64,000 nucleotides of DNA, taken from NCBI GenBank assembly GCA_008694505.1, contig VZDJ01007747.1, positions 30,856,574-30,920,573 of the forward strand, given 5' to 3'. Shown in pieces: positions 49,898 through 62,900 of the stretch; position 1 is the first letter of the stretch, and every line of letters begins with the position of its first letter. The notes beneath the pieces are model-generated. The model did no database searches, had not been told where the DNA came from, and worked only from the letters and a program-made list of their open reading frames with translations. The DNA is from Cyanoderma ruficeps. Its lineage: Eukaryota; Chordata; Aves; Passeriformes; Timaliidae. A program made the translations under genes and the position numbers.

Positions 49898-52800
49898 TAC
49901 TAGTGAGATTTTGAATGTGTTTTGCTTTAAGAGTATAAGCAATAAATACAGTATTAAAATTCATTTCAATAAAATGTTATTTGAAGGCAGATGGTAAGAA
50001 GACTTGAGATGGGTATGTCCTTACTCTTTGTACCATCTATATAAATTCATATTTATAATAATAAAGTATTAAAGTGCCTGGCAGTCTAGACTGATCATAT
50101 ATATCTGCTTCTCTAAAGTAATTATTGTGAAACTAAAACAGTTCTGAGACCAGTAATGCTAGAACCTGCTATGTGAGTACAAATGGCTGACAGTGAACGT
50201 CATCACTGAAAGCAGTCTTTCAAATGTTTTGTGAGATAGAGAATTGAACTTTATCTATGTGAAAAAAAAATCAAAACACAGCAATATTAAGCTATAAAAG
50301 TCAATAGTTTCCATGGAAAGGGAATAAGCTGAATGGTACCCTTACAGAAGGAGTCCATAAGTTGTTTAAAACTGTTTGGGAAACAGAGACTTTTGAAAAC
50401 AATCAACCAAAAACTTTCAGAATTAGCGGAATAGAAGTAGATGCTAAATGAGCTATTTTCATCCCAGGTACTCTGGCAAATCACTACATGCAATTGCTTA
50501 AGATTCATTTATCCTATTAATTTATTACAGATTTAATTGCATTTAGAAGGCATAGATCGGTTTTACATGGTGAATTCCCCCATGTAATTCCCAAAAGCTC
50601 ATCTTGTAGAAATAGCTTTGCTCTGGTCTAAATTGTGTTACTAGCCAGCCATGCTGCAAGCTGATGAATGTTTGAAAGCGTAAGTGTGTTATCAATACGT
50701 AAAGAAGAGACTGTTGGCTCAGCTAAGAGTTCTGCCCATTTTCCATACCATCTTTTCCAAGCAATAGGCCATGATGATGGGGAATGAGAGAATAAGCACC
50801 AGCATGCACTGAACGCCCCATTTAATTCCTTGCCCCACTGCCAACACCATGGATACTTTTGCGCCACCTCTATGACTTGTCGTATAAATGCTGGAAGTCA
50901 ATTTCCAGAAACATTTATTTTGCTTAAAAAAAAAGCAAAACCATTGATTTATTGGAAAAGTTAGGCTCGAATGTTTTGTTGCCATAAGATCACCTATCCC
51001 ATGAATCAATAATGAACACTTATCAAAGAGGAAAAAACTAATGTTGTTCCAACTGAATCAAGGGAAATATGAAACTTACTGGGAGAACCTTACCCTCCTT
51101 TCAAGTTAGGTGATTTTATAAAGTAAGAGCATTGATGAAAGCTGTTGAAAGAAAACATGTAAAGCAGCTGGGTACAAAATTGACACAGTTTGCTAGGACT
51201 AAGAAGACCATAGGGAAAATTATAAACTTAGCATCTGCTACTAGCAACCTCCAAAGAAATGCAACAAGAAGCAGTAATGGCTCTACTAGCACTTGATTTA
51301 AACAGCAGAAGTGTTTTTCTGTCTCCAGAAATCAACTTCAAAAGGCTACCTTAAAAACATAACCCAGATTCTGAGAGACTATTACTTCTACCACCTAACC
51401 AGTGTTCACCCTTCAAAAAATGCAAGCGTTTAGATCCATGGCAATCTCACCTGTTAAGCGAAACATTGCTAATTGCAGAGATGAACTCAAACACAAATAA
51501 ACTCAAAAGGCAATTACAAATTTTCTTTAATTTGATCATTTAAAAGTGGGTAAATTATGCCATATAGTGCCTTTCTATTGGACCTGCTTCTTTAGGACTA
51601 CTTTATTGAAGGAAAAAAACCCAATCCAGTATCTTATTTCTTCTTGTAATAAAGACTGATGACCAACATTTTTTCATGAAAGTTTAGAGCAAACAAATCA
51701 AATATAAAACACTTATTGAAGAGGTACACTGATCAAGCATAATTTGTCAAGAAGAAGGATATACTATAAAAGAAAACATTACCTAAATACACAAATGCTT
51801 TAGTTCAAAATTTCAAAATTAGATACCATACCTCAGTTGTAACTGTCAGGCTTTGGTTGTTTACTATAGGGAACATTTCATGAATTGTCTTTCAGAACAG
51901 AAAGAAAAATAAGAAATTTCTTCACTTTCAGAATTAATAGACTACTGAATATTATACAAAAGTATTCTTGTTTGTATCAGATGAAAAGCTTCCTGCTCTA
52001 GGAACAAAAACATGGTTTTTACCAAGGGCAGGTTTTTTTGTGCCCTGGTTGCTTCACTGATTTTAAATAGAGGGAATTTTGACATACCTGTCACAATCAA
52101 TACCCATAAAAACCAATATAAGGCAATAATATAGTCCACCCGTAGCACTGAAAGCGTATTTCACCTAAGCAAATCCGAAGTTCCTCAGATTGCTGTGATA
52201 GCCAACATGACCAGCAGCCTTAATTGGTTATTAAAGTCTAACATGATTAAGTGACAGACAAGAAAATATGAAACCACTACACTATTTCAATGACACATTT
52301 AAGTACAGTAATTGCAATAATCAGTAATGTTTCATATTAGCGTTTTCCCATCTTGTATTGATGAGAGCACTAGGATCCTTCAATTTTTTTTGCCTGGTAT
52401 GTAAGCAGAATGGGAGATCAAGTTAAATTATTTTAAATTATTTTTTGAATAATTTGCTAAAAGCTAGATCCAAGAAGATAATCAGGAAGAAGACCAAAAA
52501 AAAATAAAAAATCAGAGCTTCCTTCCTCCATACACAAAGAGATACAGTAATAGAGAGAGAAGAAAAGATGGCCAACATGGATCATAAAAGAAAAAAAAAT
52601 ATGAAAAAAAGAGATCAGTGAATCAAAATAAAAAAAATAATAATGGAGTTGAGGATTCAGACCCATGTCCCTAACCTGCAGCGTTGGCACAAAAGAAAAA
52701 AACAAACCAGAAACTGTAATCAGAAAGAAAAGGGAAGAAAAAAAATTCATTAGGGGTGCTTACTGTTAACAATATCTACATTCCACAAACTCAGTCATTG

Positions 52801-55800
52801 AGATTTTATCATCTGTGGGAGACTAAAATCAGGCCCCTGTAAAATGATGTGATAAGAACACAGTATTTCAATTATGCCAAACACCTTGAAAATCCATCCG
52901 AGATACATAGTTTTGGTTGGTCGTGTTTATTTACTTATTTTTACTTAACCTATGTACTTGCTACACCCAGATTTTTATCATTTTAACTCAAGACATGGGC
53001 CTAAATATATTTTTTACAAATGTCAGCCCAACTTGACCAATCTACTTCAAGTCAATTACATTTGTTTAAGATGCAATGAAGACCACTTCCAACTGATGTT
53101 GCTGTTACTACTGCTTTACAAAATATGTCAAAACAAGAAGCATGCAAAAAGAGATTAAAATCTCAGAACACAGCCATATGCTAAAGCTACATTTGAAAAG
53201 AAGGACTAAAACTATTACTATGACAAAAGTATCTCAGTTTATATGGAGAGTAAGAAATAAGAACTAAGAAGTAACTTTTCAACTAGTAGACAACTACCAT
53301 CCAGGTAGTCTTGAAAAACAAGGAATTCCCACCTCCAAATCACCTTTTCCTTGGAGGGAATATAGTTCCTCAACTTTTAAAAATGTGCACAATAAACTAT
53401 GTAATTTAAAACCTTTTCTTCTTTTTCAGAAACTGAAATTTCATCTTGACAGCAAAACTGCATTACTTTCAGCCTGAAAATCTGACTCCACAGTAGACTG
53501 TGAATGTAGTAAACTGTGAAGAACATGGTTCATTCTGACCAGCATGAATGGGCAGCATGACACTGAGCAAATCAACGTGTTTCCCTGTGCTCTACTTCCC
53601 ATATTATCTATGCATGCACTGTAGGGCTGCCAAGTGCTCAAAAAAGTGGATTTCCCTAAAAATCCACTGGTGTCTAAAGCATAATAAAAATAACATAATA
53701 ATGAGTTGTGCTTAAAGAGGGGAAAAAACTGACTTGCATTCTTGCAATACAAGAGGAGATTTACTCCCAGTATCTCCAGATAAATTGCATCTGACAAAGC
53801 AGTACTTATGGAAATACAAGTCACCAACACATAGTCTGTTCTAGTATGCCATTGAGAAAGAAAAATTTTTGGATCATGTCCAAACCATCCAGCTATTAAA
53901 GTTGTGGGGGTCACAGACTTTCTTTGGAAAGTCTTCTGGCTAGGGTGAGAAGTCACCAGCTCTACGGTTTCACCCCAACTTTTTGAGACAGTAAAGATGA
54001 GGATTATACATGCTGTCTAGCAATTCACTGCTGAAACTCTTCTGCACCTCATATTAACATGTAATTACCTCCTAGAAAACTTACATTCTCAAAAGAACAT
54101 CACAACACTGTTTTGAAAATGTATTGTAAGAAGTTTGTATTCAGTAATTTTTTCACCTCATATTCATGTTTACTCATAAATGTAGACCAGACAAGGGGAT
54201 CAGAGGAATAAAGCACACTAAATAGGTTACCGTCTTACAGGTCTCTATACTTTCTAACAAACAGTCACAATATAGTGAGTGTCAAGTGGTTTTTAATATT
54301 TATAAATGAGCAAATGCCCTAAATAAGTAATTGCTCTTTTTCAAGCCCTCATATACAATTACCGCCATAAGTGAACTCTCCTCCCTGGCAGACACAAGAA
54401 CTAATGCACATTTAAGATATTAATTCTCTCCTATTTTTATGAAACGTCAGGTACATATGCCATCCATCTGAAAATGCTTTTCCCTATTTGTGTGCCCAGA
54501 AAATCTGCTTGACACTTCTAACATGAAAATGATTAATTAATAGGGAATGCCAGGAGAAACTGTATAAACATTGCTATTTTCTAGTTTACTAGTATTTTCC
54601 TTCTTCTTTAAGAAAAATCATAGCATACATCATCTGACTGAATTTATCTTGGTATGTATTTCTTAGTGAAGACTTCACTCTCTACTATGCGTTCATACAG
54701 TCACTGCTTCATCAGCTGCACTGATGCTTCGTCTAAAATTAGCTGGTTTGGTTTGGACAGAGATTAGAGAAGTGACCAAGAACTGTTCCTGTTGGATGAA
54801 AAATGAAGATGGAATGATTTGGGACTTGTCCAAAATTGTTCAGTTTCTAATAAACAAGAAGTGTTGAATAGGTACTTTCCAACTCTAGTAGAAGTTTGCT
54901 GAACTACTTTACATTCAGAAACTATGAATTGAAATGATGATCAGACTTCCTACTGGGCTTCTTTATAAATTAAATTACATTTATTATGTTTCAATGTATT
55001 AATATTGCTAACACACAATACTTCAGCACAGGAATAGACAGAAATGGCCCTTTTTTAAGCTTTGAAAATATGTATGATCTATAATAAAAACGAGTGCAAA
55101 AAAAGAGACAAGACTTTTCCATGTATTAACACTTTCTCCAATCTGAGCTAAGGACAACCACAAACAAGAGTTCTCAGTATAATGCCTTACCTTACCAAAA
55201 TCAAGAACCTCCTACATTTCCATTCCATGCCATTCCTGGCCATCCCAAGAGAAACAATGGCAAGTGAAACCAACCAGAAACTTGCCAGATTCTGACACAG
55301 AGCACATAGTACTGAATAAGCTATGCTGGTTCTGTATTTATTTTATACATGTACATATATACACACATATTTACACATCTATATTTAACTAACACAATTT
55401 TTATCTGGTCCATGTGTTATTTGACTTTGTATGAAGATGTTGGATATACTATGCTATACAAATGGCACATCAATACTTCCAACCAAGCTAAGCTTCTATC
55501 AGTGGCATATTAGGATGGGCACCTATTTTGAACTGTTACAATTCTCTATCCTTTCTACTGAAATATCGATCTCTACAGCATGTGGAGAAAAAAATCTATA
55601 TGCAGTTAATGAACAGAGTAGTGCCACAGAATACACAGAATTTATATAAATTTACCAGCATCTGTACTTCAAATAAAACTTGATAAAAAGGAGAGTGATA
55701 GCAGATAGGATCTCATAGTAGCCAAACAGACTGAAGCAACATAGGAAGAAAAGAAAGATTTAAAAAATGTCATTTAAGAGGAAAAAGAAAGAAAAAGTTA

Positions 55801-55934
55801 TAAAATCTAAGGATGAAACATCCAGCCCATTATTTGCTCTGATGATTCCTATTCCCTCAAAAAGGTTCAACATCATCGCATGGGTAAAAACACAATCTTT
55901 GAAACGACATCTATTCTTTTAGATGACATTCTTA
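49898..55934. other. Unique A/T-rich non-coding sequence
   Basis: I recognise no gene or transposon. The minus-strand frame at 53441-53956 (171 codons) is the longest in the window. It has no recognisable domain, signal peptide or repeat, its composition is what this A/T-rich DNA would give, and no splice sites or polyadenylation signal make it convincing, so I do not call it. Minus-strand frames at 50628-51009 overlap each other and include a short hydrophobic stretch followed by basic residues, without family resemblance. An A-rich tract lies at 52495-52745. Confidence 0.5.
52495..52745. repeat. A-rich, purine-biased tract
   Basis: Much of these 250 bases consists of runs of A with interspersed G on the plus strand (AAAAGAAAAAAAAATATG-type text), broken by two more ordinary segments. 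On the minus strand this gives a Phe/Leu/Ser-rich spurious frame of 97 codons. It is low-complexity sequence. Confidence 0.75.
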
Positions 55935-56293
55935 TTCTTCAAGAAGGAAATCTTAAAGGCACAGGAGTAGGCTGTACTCGCATTCTGAAAGACAAGCTAG
56001 TGGGAAAGAATGGTCTGCCAGAAACTCAAAGAAAAAAGGAGGGAGAGTTTATGACCTTTAGAAGAAGGGGCAGGCCACAAGGATGTTATGAGGCTATGAA
56101 GGGAGAAAATTACAAGGGGCAAAGCTCGACCTAAACAATCTGGCTACTGCTGCAAAAGGCAATAAAAAATCCTAGTATTAATACATCAGCAACAAAAGGA
56201 GGCTATGCAAAATTTCATCATTTATTGCATGTAGAGGGAAACACTGACCAAGGAAAAGGCTGAGGTACTTAATGCCTTCTTCACCTCTGTACC
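55935..56293 (+). mobile_element. CR1 LINE, ORF2 region upstream of RT, decayed
   Basis: This segment matches the part of CR1 ORF2 between the endonuclease and reverse-transcriptase domains. FFKKEILKAQE can be read at 55935-55967. Next come frame-shifted remnants of the basic stretch around GQAT, then KGNKK-like and YISSKR-like text near 56150-56210, and finally an AEVLNAFFTSV-like block at 56259-56291. Several stops and frameshifts separate the blocks. It is an internal CR1 piece without its own RT domain, unlike the other CR1 copies here, which come from the 3' end. The assignment rests on the order of four peptide-like blocks. Confidence 0.72.
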
Positions 56294-56310
56294 AGGTGAA
56301 CAGACTCAGG

Positions 56311-56342
56311 GATCTCGAAGATTTTTCCAACCTAAATTATTC
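56311..56342 (+). mobile_element. CR1-type 3' tail abutting the ORF2 piece
   Basis: GATCTCGAAGATTTTTCCAA followed by CCTAAATTATTCT resembles the last 30 bases of a CR1 3' end (GATCT...GGTC...TTCCAACC...ATTCT). It lies only about 18 bases after the ORF2 remnant. The whole RT domain is therefore missing between them, either by deletion within one element or because two fragments lie side by side. Confidence 0.55.
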
Positions 56343-57859
56343 TTTAGTTCTATTCCTCTGCTGCTTTTTTCTAGTGCTTCATTTCAAAAAAAGGAAGGGC
56401 ACTATAGATCAGCAGTCACTTTTGACCAGTCTGTGGACCTCTAGATCATGCAGCTAGGAACAGTTCCCAATAAGTATGCCAAGCTCCCAGCTGGAAAGAC
56501 ACCAGGCGTGTTGAATCCATATGTTCTGTAACAGAAAGCTTTGCAAATGTTTCTAATACCATAACTCTTCTTCAGTGGTAACTAAGAAAGCCTCTTTCCA
56601 ATTTTCTTTAAAACCTTTCATATTCTTTTTGTGTAATATCTTTAAAATTCATTATTTGCTGCACATAATAACCATATAATTAAAAACCGTAATTTAAAAT
56701 CCTTACTGCAACAGCATCCTACTGTATGGCTCCTAAGTTATAATGCAGCACATACAATATGCAAATAAAGGATTTGGAAGGAACTAAGGAGTATCCCAGC
56801 ATATCTTACCCATTCTACAGACCTTCAGTTCTCCTAACTGCTCTTCTAAGCTCAGCTGTACTGAGAAGAGTCCACCTTCAGCAGTCTTGAGTAGGCATTC
56901 CTCACAAGCAGCTTAGCCCAGCTCTCTCTCCTCATTCAAAGTATGAGTCTTCCCTCAGGCATTCATGTTGAAAGCTGCTATATTACCATTGAATTTGCAA
57001 TTTTCTAAACTAAACAAAACTAATTCATTCAAGTTCATCTCATTCACTGCCTTTACTAAAACTTCAACTTATTTTGTTCTCCAGCAAACACCTATAATTT
57101 GTCCACATCTTTCTGCTTGGGTCCATTGAAACTACCTTCAGACTGACAACCCCCCCACTATCAACTTGCCTAGAATAAATACCCTATGTCTGCTATATGT
57201 CTGAAATGCACACACTGTACTCTTTAAACAGCCTTAAAATGCAATTTAAGAAAATACTTTGCACTTCTGAATAACATCCTGGCTAAATACTGAGCACATG
57301 TCCTGGAAACTGTTGCTGCATAGACTAATATCTCTTATTTTAAGTGTACTTGACATTTCTCCCATTAAACATCGCATTTTTTATTAAATACATTTCTTAA
57401 CAGTATTTTTCCCCATTAGTAAACATTACTGATAGTTTTCAGTTTAATGAGGTAATTTTTCTGTAAGTAATGTATCTTGAAGAATTTTAGGCAGAAGAAG
57501 AAAAAGAGATATTTATCAAGAAGCATAATGATTTTGTGATTCTCTGACTTCTGTCAAATATCATGAAATGCTTTGAGACAGATTTCCAAAAGTCCAGAAG
57601 TTTGATTCTTATTTCATCCCTTCTGTACTTTGATTCAACTCCAAACTTAGGATCTCCTGCACTCAGATTCCCTCTCTGGCCTCTCCTCTTGAACCAGGCA
57701 GTGATCAGCCATTTCTAAACCCTCCAGTAACTTCTGACCTTATGCAACCCCAGATCATCACTTTCAGGTAATCAGATTTCCTCCATGGGTAATCCTTTAT
57801 TTGTGTGGGATAACAACTAAGCAGAGTTATCTGTCTAGACAGTAACTAGCAAGTCAAGA

Positions 57860-57942
57860 CTCATCACACTTTAACAATTTCTTTAACAATTTTCTTTAAC
57901 AATTTTAACACTTTGACAACACATAATTAAGCTCATCACACT
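57860..57942. repeat. CTTTAACAATTT triplet within a 72-base repeat
   Basis: CTTTAACAATTT occurs three times at 57869, 57881 and 57894. In addition CTCATCACACT at 57860-57870 recurs at 57932-57942, followed in both cases by a (T/C)TAACAATTTC word. This gives two levels of duplication in one 100-base patch. Confidence 0.88.
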
Positions 57943-58969
57943 CTAACAATTTCCATTATTAGCTTTGCATAACTGCCCTTAGGACCACAATATAGAGTGG
58001 ACATTTAAAAAAAGCAGAAAAGTAATGTAGTTATTTGTATTTTCCCTTACACACTGAGTTTCTAATTAATATATTAAAAAAATCAGAAACAATTAACTAC
58101 TCATCACCCTTGGCTATAGTTTCCAGAAACATCCCTATCTTCTGCATCGTTCCCCAAAGGCTGTAGCATCTTGTAAGACTTTCAGGAACTGCAATGCATT
58201 TTGAGTGGCACTACATAAATCATTAGTCAGAATATATAGATTTCAGACACTGGATGGAGCATCAAGGGACAAAACATGCACAATATCCATGTTTACAAGA
58301 ACGGTAAAATCAGAAATACTATCACACACATTTACACAGACTCAAAAATTCCAAGGTGCAATCTTTCTCATATTGAAGTTGTTTTGGACCAGTGCCACTG
58401 ACATCTGAAGTACTTTAGTATTTCCAACTATGGTCAATGTTTCCATAACCTATGTCCTTTCAGGTTGCATTGGAAAACAGGCATGGAAGTCTTTATCTTA
58501 ACTGGCATTCAAACTGCACTTGCTTTCAGAAATAAAAGCATAAAGAATTAACAGCAGCAAAACTCTTAACTATTCTCTTGTTTTCTAAAATTAAATCATC
58601 AGATTCAAGCAACTCAGAATTGCCTGACATTAATAACCCTTCTTGACAAATAGAACAAAATTTATACAATTAATGAACAGATGCTTATTTGGATGGTTTT
58701 ATTGGTCTTCTTGGGACTAAAATTTAAAGAAAATAAAATAGAACCAAATCATTTACTGATGTTTACACTGCAAGGATCATTTCTTTCCCATATTCATTAG
58801 AATGCTCAATTTCACTCAAGTGTGAAAGAATACACAGTCCTAAATAGAACTGAATTTGTGGGGAATGCGTTTGGAATCTTTCCTTGAATCCTAACTGGTT
58901 TCCATTACAGGTAATTTTTGAAAATTCACTTGCCATGGGCATAACCACCTCACAACCATCTGATGCAAC

Positions 58970-58999
58970 AGAACTTAAACACACAGAACTTAAACACAC
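58970..58999. repeat. Two-copy tandem duplication, 15-bp unit
   Basis: AGAACTTAAACACAC is repeated head to tail without mismatch at 58970-58984 and 58985-58999, followed by one further ACAGAA. It lies about 25 bases from a near-perfect palindrome. Confidence 0.92.
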
Positions 59000-59024
59000 A
59001 CAGAAGTTTTTTTATACATTTTCA

Positions 59025-59043
59025 ACTTCTACAGTGTAGAAGT
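59025..59043. repeat. 19-bp palindrome with one-base centre
   Basis: ACTTCTACA and its exact reverse complement TGTAGAAGT flank a single G. With a short bulge the symmetry extends to CAAC and GTTG outside. It is a possible dimeric protein site or a chance palindrome. Confidence 0.85.
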
Positions 59044-59669
59044 AGTTGTAAAGTTATTCTGTCCAGGTATCTGAGAAATGAATTCTATCTTGACATGTTT
59101 TTAGTATGTTGTGGAACTGGTTTTAAAAGCTGTTTAAATGTAATGCACATACCTATCAGACAGTTTGTGCTTTCCAACTTGGATTCTGAAAATGTTGGTT
59201 CAAAGTGAGGGGCCACTGTTGCTTTTTTTTGAAAAATAATTCTCTCTTCTTCAAATGCCTACTCACTGGAGTCAGAAGCCAAAAATTGAATGTGTTAGTA
59301 TACTATTGTTGCTAATTTTGTTCTTGGCTGACTATTGCATATTTCCTCTATGATCCCTCTGCTCCATTTATCTTTTGCAGTCAACCTTAGTAGATCCAGA
59401 CTGTTTAGTATCTTAAACTAAATGCTTACTGTTTTTTGTAAAAGTTATTTTTATTTTGATTATATTAAGAAAAAACTAAGTGGTTGCTTACAAAATGAAC
59501 ACATTTCAGAAAAAGACAGTTATTGTAATACTATTTATTCCACAGTTCAATGATTCCTTCAAACCAATCCACACACAAGAGCCTGCAATCAACATGTGAA
59601 ATCACTTTTCTTAGAGCCAAAATAAACTTTCCTTGCTTTGGTTCATTGCAGAGTTAAGCATTTGTGTTT

Positions 59670-59910
59670 ATGATCACAGCATTGAAGCTGAAGTTAGAAG
59701 GGACCTCTAGAGGTCATCTAGTCAACCCACCTCAAAACAGAGTCAACTGGAGCACATCACTTAGGACGGGGTCCAGTCAGGTATTGAATATCCCCAAGGA
59801 TGGAGACCCTAGTGTCTCCCAGGAGACCTGGTCCAGTGCTTATCCCATGTACCTTATTGCAAAGAACTTTATATTCTCTGAATGGACTTTCTTATATTCT
59901 GATTCATGCC
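59670..59910 (-). mobile_element. CR1 LINE 3' fragment, minus strand
   Basis: On the plus strand this reads as a reverse-complemented CR1 3' end: ATGATCACAGCATTGAAGC (decayed tail), GAAGGGACCTCTAGAGGTCA, TCTAGTCAACCCACC, GGACGGGGTCCAGTCAGGTA, TTGAATATCCCCAAGGATGG, AGACC, CCTGGTCCAGTGCTTATC, then GCAAAGAACTTTATATTCTC. The order and spacing fit an older CR1 type, distinct from the two in the nest at 21-22.7 kb. The open frame across it (59664-59936) is an antisense artefact and not a gene. Confidence 0.82.
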
Positions 59911-62900
59911 TTTTAAAGAAGTATTTTTTGTTCTAAATTTTAGACAAAACTCATTACTCATATTACTCATTATGCAATAATGGAAAAGTAAGGAAAACCT
60001 TTTCAAAGTACCCATACTTTGGCACCCACACCTCATTTTGGTTTTTTGTTTTGACAGTTTCTCAGTTCCACATTTTATTATTTCCTGAAACTGAGTGACA
60101 GAATATTATTAAAGATTTTATAAACATTTGCACAGGATCTAAAACCTAAACAATCCACTGGATTTAGGAAGCAAAATGCACTTCTAATGTTCAATTATTC
60201 ACTATGAAACAAAAATTTCAAAACATTCATGCAAAGCTCAAAAAAAACTTGCCCAAAAACCATTCAATATGCTTAGGTAGAAAATACTTCCTTTTAAAAG
60301 TAACATTTTACACTGGTCCTCAAACATATCTGTAGAGCAAGTAACAATATCACAACTTCTACGGTAATTCTACCCAGCTCTGTAATGGAATTTGAGTTTT
60401 CCATAACTTCAAGGAGCAAATAGTCAAGTCACTTCATGTAGACCTAGTTATGGAAGGACAAAAAAAAATTGTTGCTCACCCGGCAGTAATCTCCCACTGG
60501 TGAATACCCCTGTATTATGCAAACAAGATTGACAGAATTCCCTTTTTCTGCCCTCAGTTGTTCCATTCCCATATACTATAAAACCTATTAGTTAACTCTA
60601 TTGCAGACTCCTTGATTGTTTGATTATTTCAAGACGACTGTTCTTTTTGGAGCAGTCTGTCTGGGGAAGAAGCCTTATTCCTAGCCTATCTGATGTGTCT
60701 TCTCAATTCTCCAGCTGTTTTCAGGTAAAGCAACACCAGAGCTGCTCAGACTGGCATTGTCCTTAGGAAGACTTTATACTCATTTCTAAAAACACTACAA
60801 CAATGCTTTTTCCTAAATTTGTTTGAAGATGAATCTTGTCTTGAGTTGTTCTTTAAGCTGTAAGACCACAGTAAAAGTCTGCACTATGTAAGTTTATGCT
60901 TCTTAATGAATTAGTCTCCCTCTTGGACTGCTCCTAATCTCTTGCCTTGACCTTCCAAAACACAAAAAACCATACGAATTTGTGATTTTCAACACAGCCA
61001 GGTGGGGTTTTTTTGGGTTTTTTTTTAATTGTGGCATCAACTCACAAACTGAGTTACTAGTTTTGCAGAAAGAATGTTAGCTAAGTTACTGACATTGTTA
61101 ATAATCCTTCAGTGATTTCTCATAAAACCTTGGTCTCATTAAACATGGAGTAGTTTTCACACAGTGCATTGAAACAGAAGAGAGCTCTTCATCTTACTGC
61201 CACACAAGAGATATCCAAAATACTCCAAGGGGAGACAGTAAACACAGATTAACTTTGATGGATCTTTGCAATGGGACTATTGCTACACAGTGCAGTAATT
61301 CTGATTGCTAAGACACAAAATTCAACCATCCATGTTCTTTTTATAATAAAGGTCATACACACTGAAATCACATCAATTTTTATTTGGCTTATCAGTTTTC
61401 TCAAAAAAGAACAGAGGTAGAGAAGGAGAAGAGTCAGCAGGTAAGAATAAAAAAATGGAGCAAAATGATGATTTAAAAAATCGCCATAGGTGCAAAGAAA
61501 AATTTTTGATCTACTACTAAGACACAACAGGACTAATTAAAGGAAAAGGAATGCTATAAATACTTGTCCTATTTTAGACAAAAAACCGTCCTCAAACAGC
61601 CTAATGAATAAAAACATGACTGAATAACATCAGCAGGTTTTTCAGCAGGTAATGTTATCTAGCTTAAAGAGAAAAACCCAAGCAGTTTGAGAAAAGGCCA
61701 CTACTGACCTAGTTAAATAGCAAACAAAACCAAGGGATAGAAAAATCCTCAAGTAGCATTTAAATTGCAAAGGACATTTCAAGGATTTTTTTTTATATAT
61801 TTTCCCAAAGAAATCCTTTGCAAAGTCGTATGTCAGCATCAACTTCACAATCAACTATTTTATATTGAATACAGTACCAATCAAGTTCAACATCAGCTCT
61901 GCAATTCACTGTGACTAGACTAAGGAATGTAAATGCCATTAAGTGTCCTTCAAGTCTTATGTTAAGCTTGAGCACCAAATGCCTTTGTAGTTCTTCTAGG
62001 GTATTACCATTAGTATAGAAGGGTTAATAGCAAAGGCTGATGATTGTTTAAAAATTCACATTACCAAAGTGGATTACATTGCATCTACTGAGGGGATCAA
62101 CAATGTAAGCCTACACTAAGCCATTATTGCAGAAACAAAGCTTGCATTTTAAGCCTTTGGAAACAAGCATAAAATGGACAAAAGAAAAAATTCTTCTGAT
62201 GTAAGAACAAGGCAAACACTACATGCTTTTCATACAGACTCACATTTTCAGAGCCATACAGAACACATGAAAATGGACAAATAGCCTCCCCTAAAAGCTC
62301 ATCATGAACTCCTGACAAGATCAGCAAACTTGAAGGAAAGGACAAAATGGATAACTGTAAGTGATCAAATGGTATAAAGGAAGTCTTGTCTCCTCTTTTA
62401 TTCTAGACACAACAAAATTAATTAACTTGAATTTAGGAATGATTACTAGAAGAATCGAGTATGCTTGTTAAAAGCTGAGGGCTTAGATCCTTAGTTCAAT
62501 GGTTGATGTTCAAAGGCACTAAAAGCTGCAAATTTCTGTTAAGGTCAGTGGAATCTGAGGTTTCTCAACACATTCATTTATCTGGTCAGAATTCAAACCT
62601 CATTAATTTAAGTTTGAAAATACTAACAGAATCCTTTGGCCTTTTTTCCACACTTCCCTTTTGCTCCCTGAAACCATCACTAAAATTTATCTTATCACAT
62701 AAAATTAAAAATGAGCAAGTTTTTTAAAATCCCAGACTGAGCATGCTTTGTTATCTGGAATGCTGCCCCGACTAGTCTCTAAGTACCTCTTTTCAAATGC
62801 TTTCCTATGGATGAAGATGCTTATTGCTATTTCCAGTTGTAAATACAAGAGTTCAAGTTTTCTGACACAGTAGTAGGCAGAGTAAAACTCTCTGATGTTA

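Larger units (their letters stand above)
56343..59669. other. Unique A/T-rich non-coding sequence
   Basis: No gene or transposon is recognisable. Small tandem features at 57860-57942 and 58970-58999 and a palindrome at 59025-59043 are listed separately. Open frames stay below 90 codons. Confidence 0.55.

Noticed and set aside
57860..57942. Short direct repeats considered as a CRISPR-like array
   Set aside because: Units are too short and irregular, spacers are not unique 30-base segments, and the genome is vertebrate.
59664..59936. 90-codon plus-strand frame
   Set aside because: It is antisense to a CR1 3' fragment at 59670-59910.
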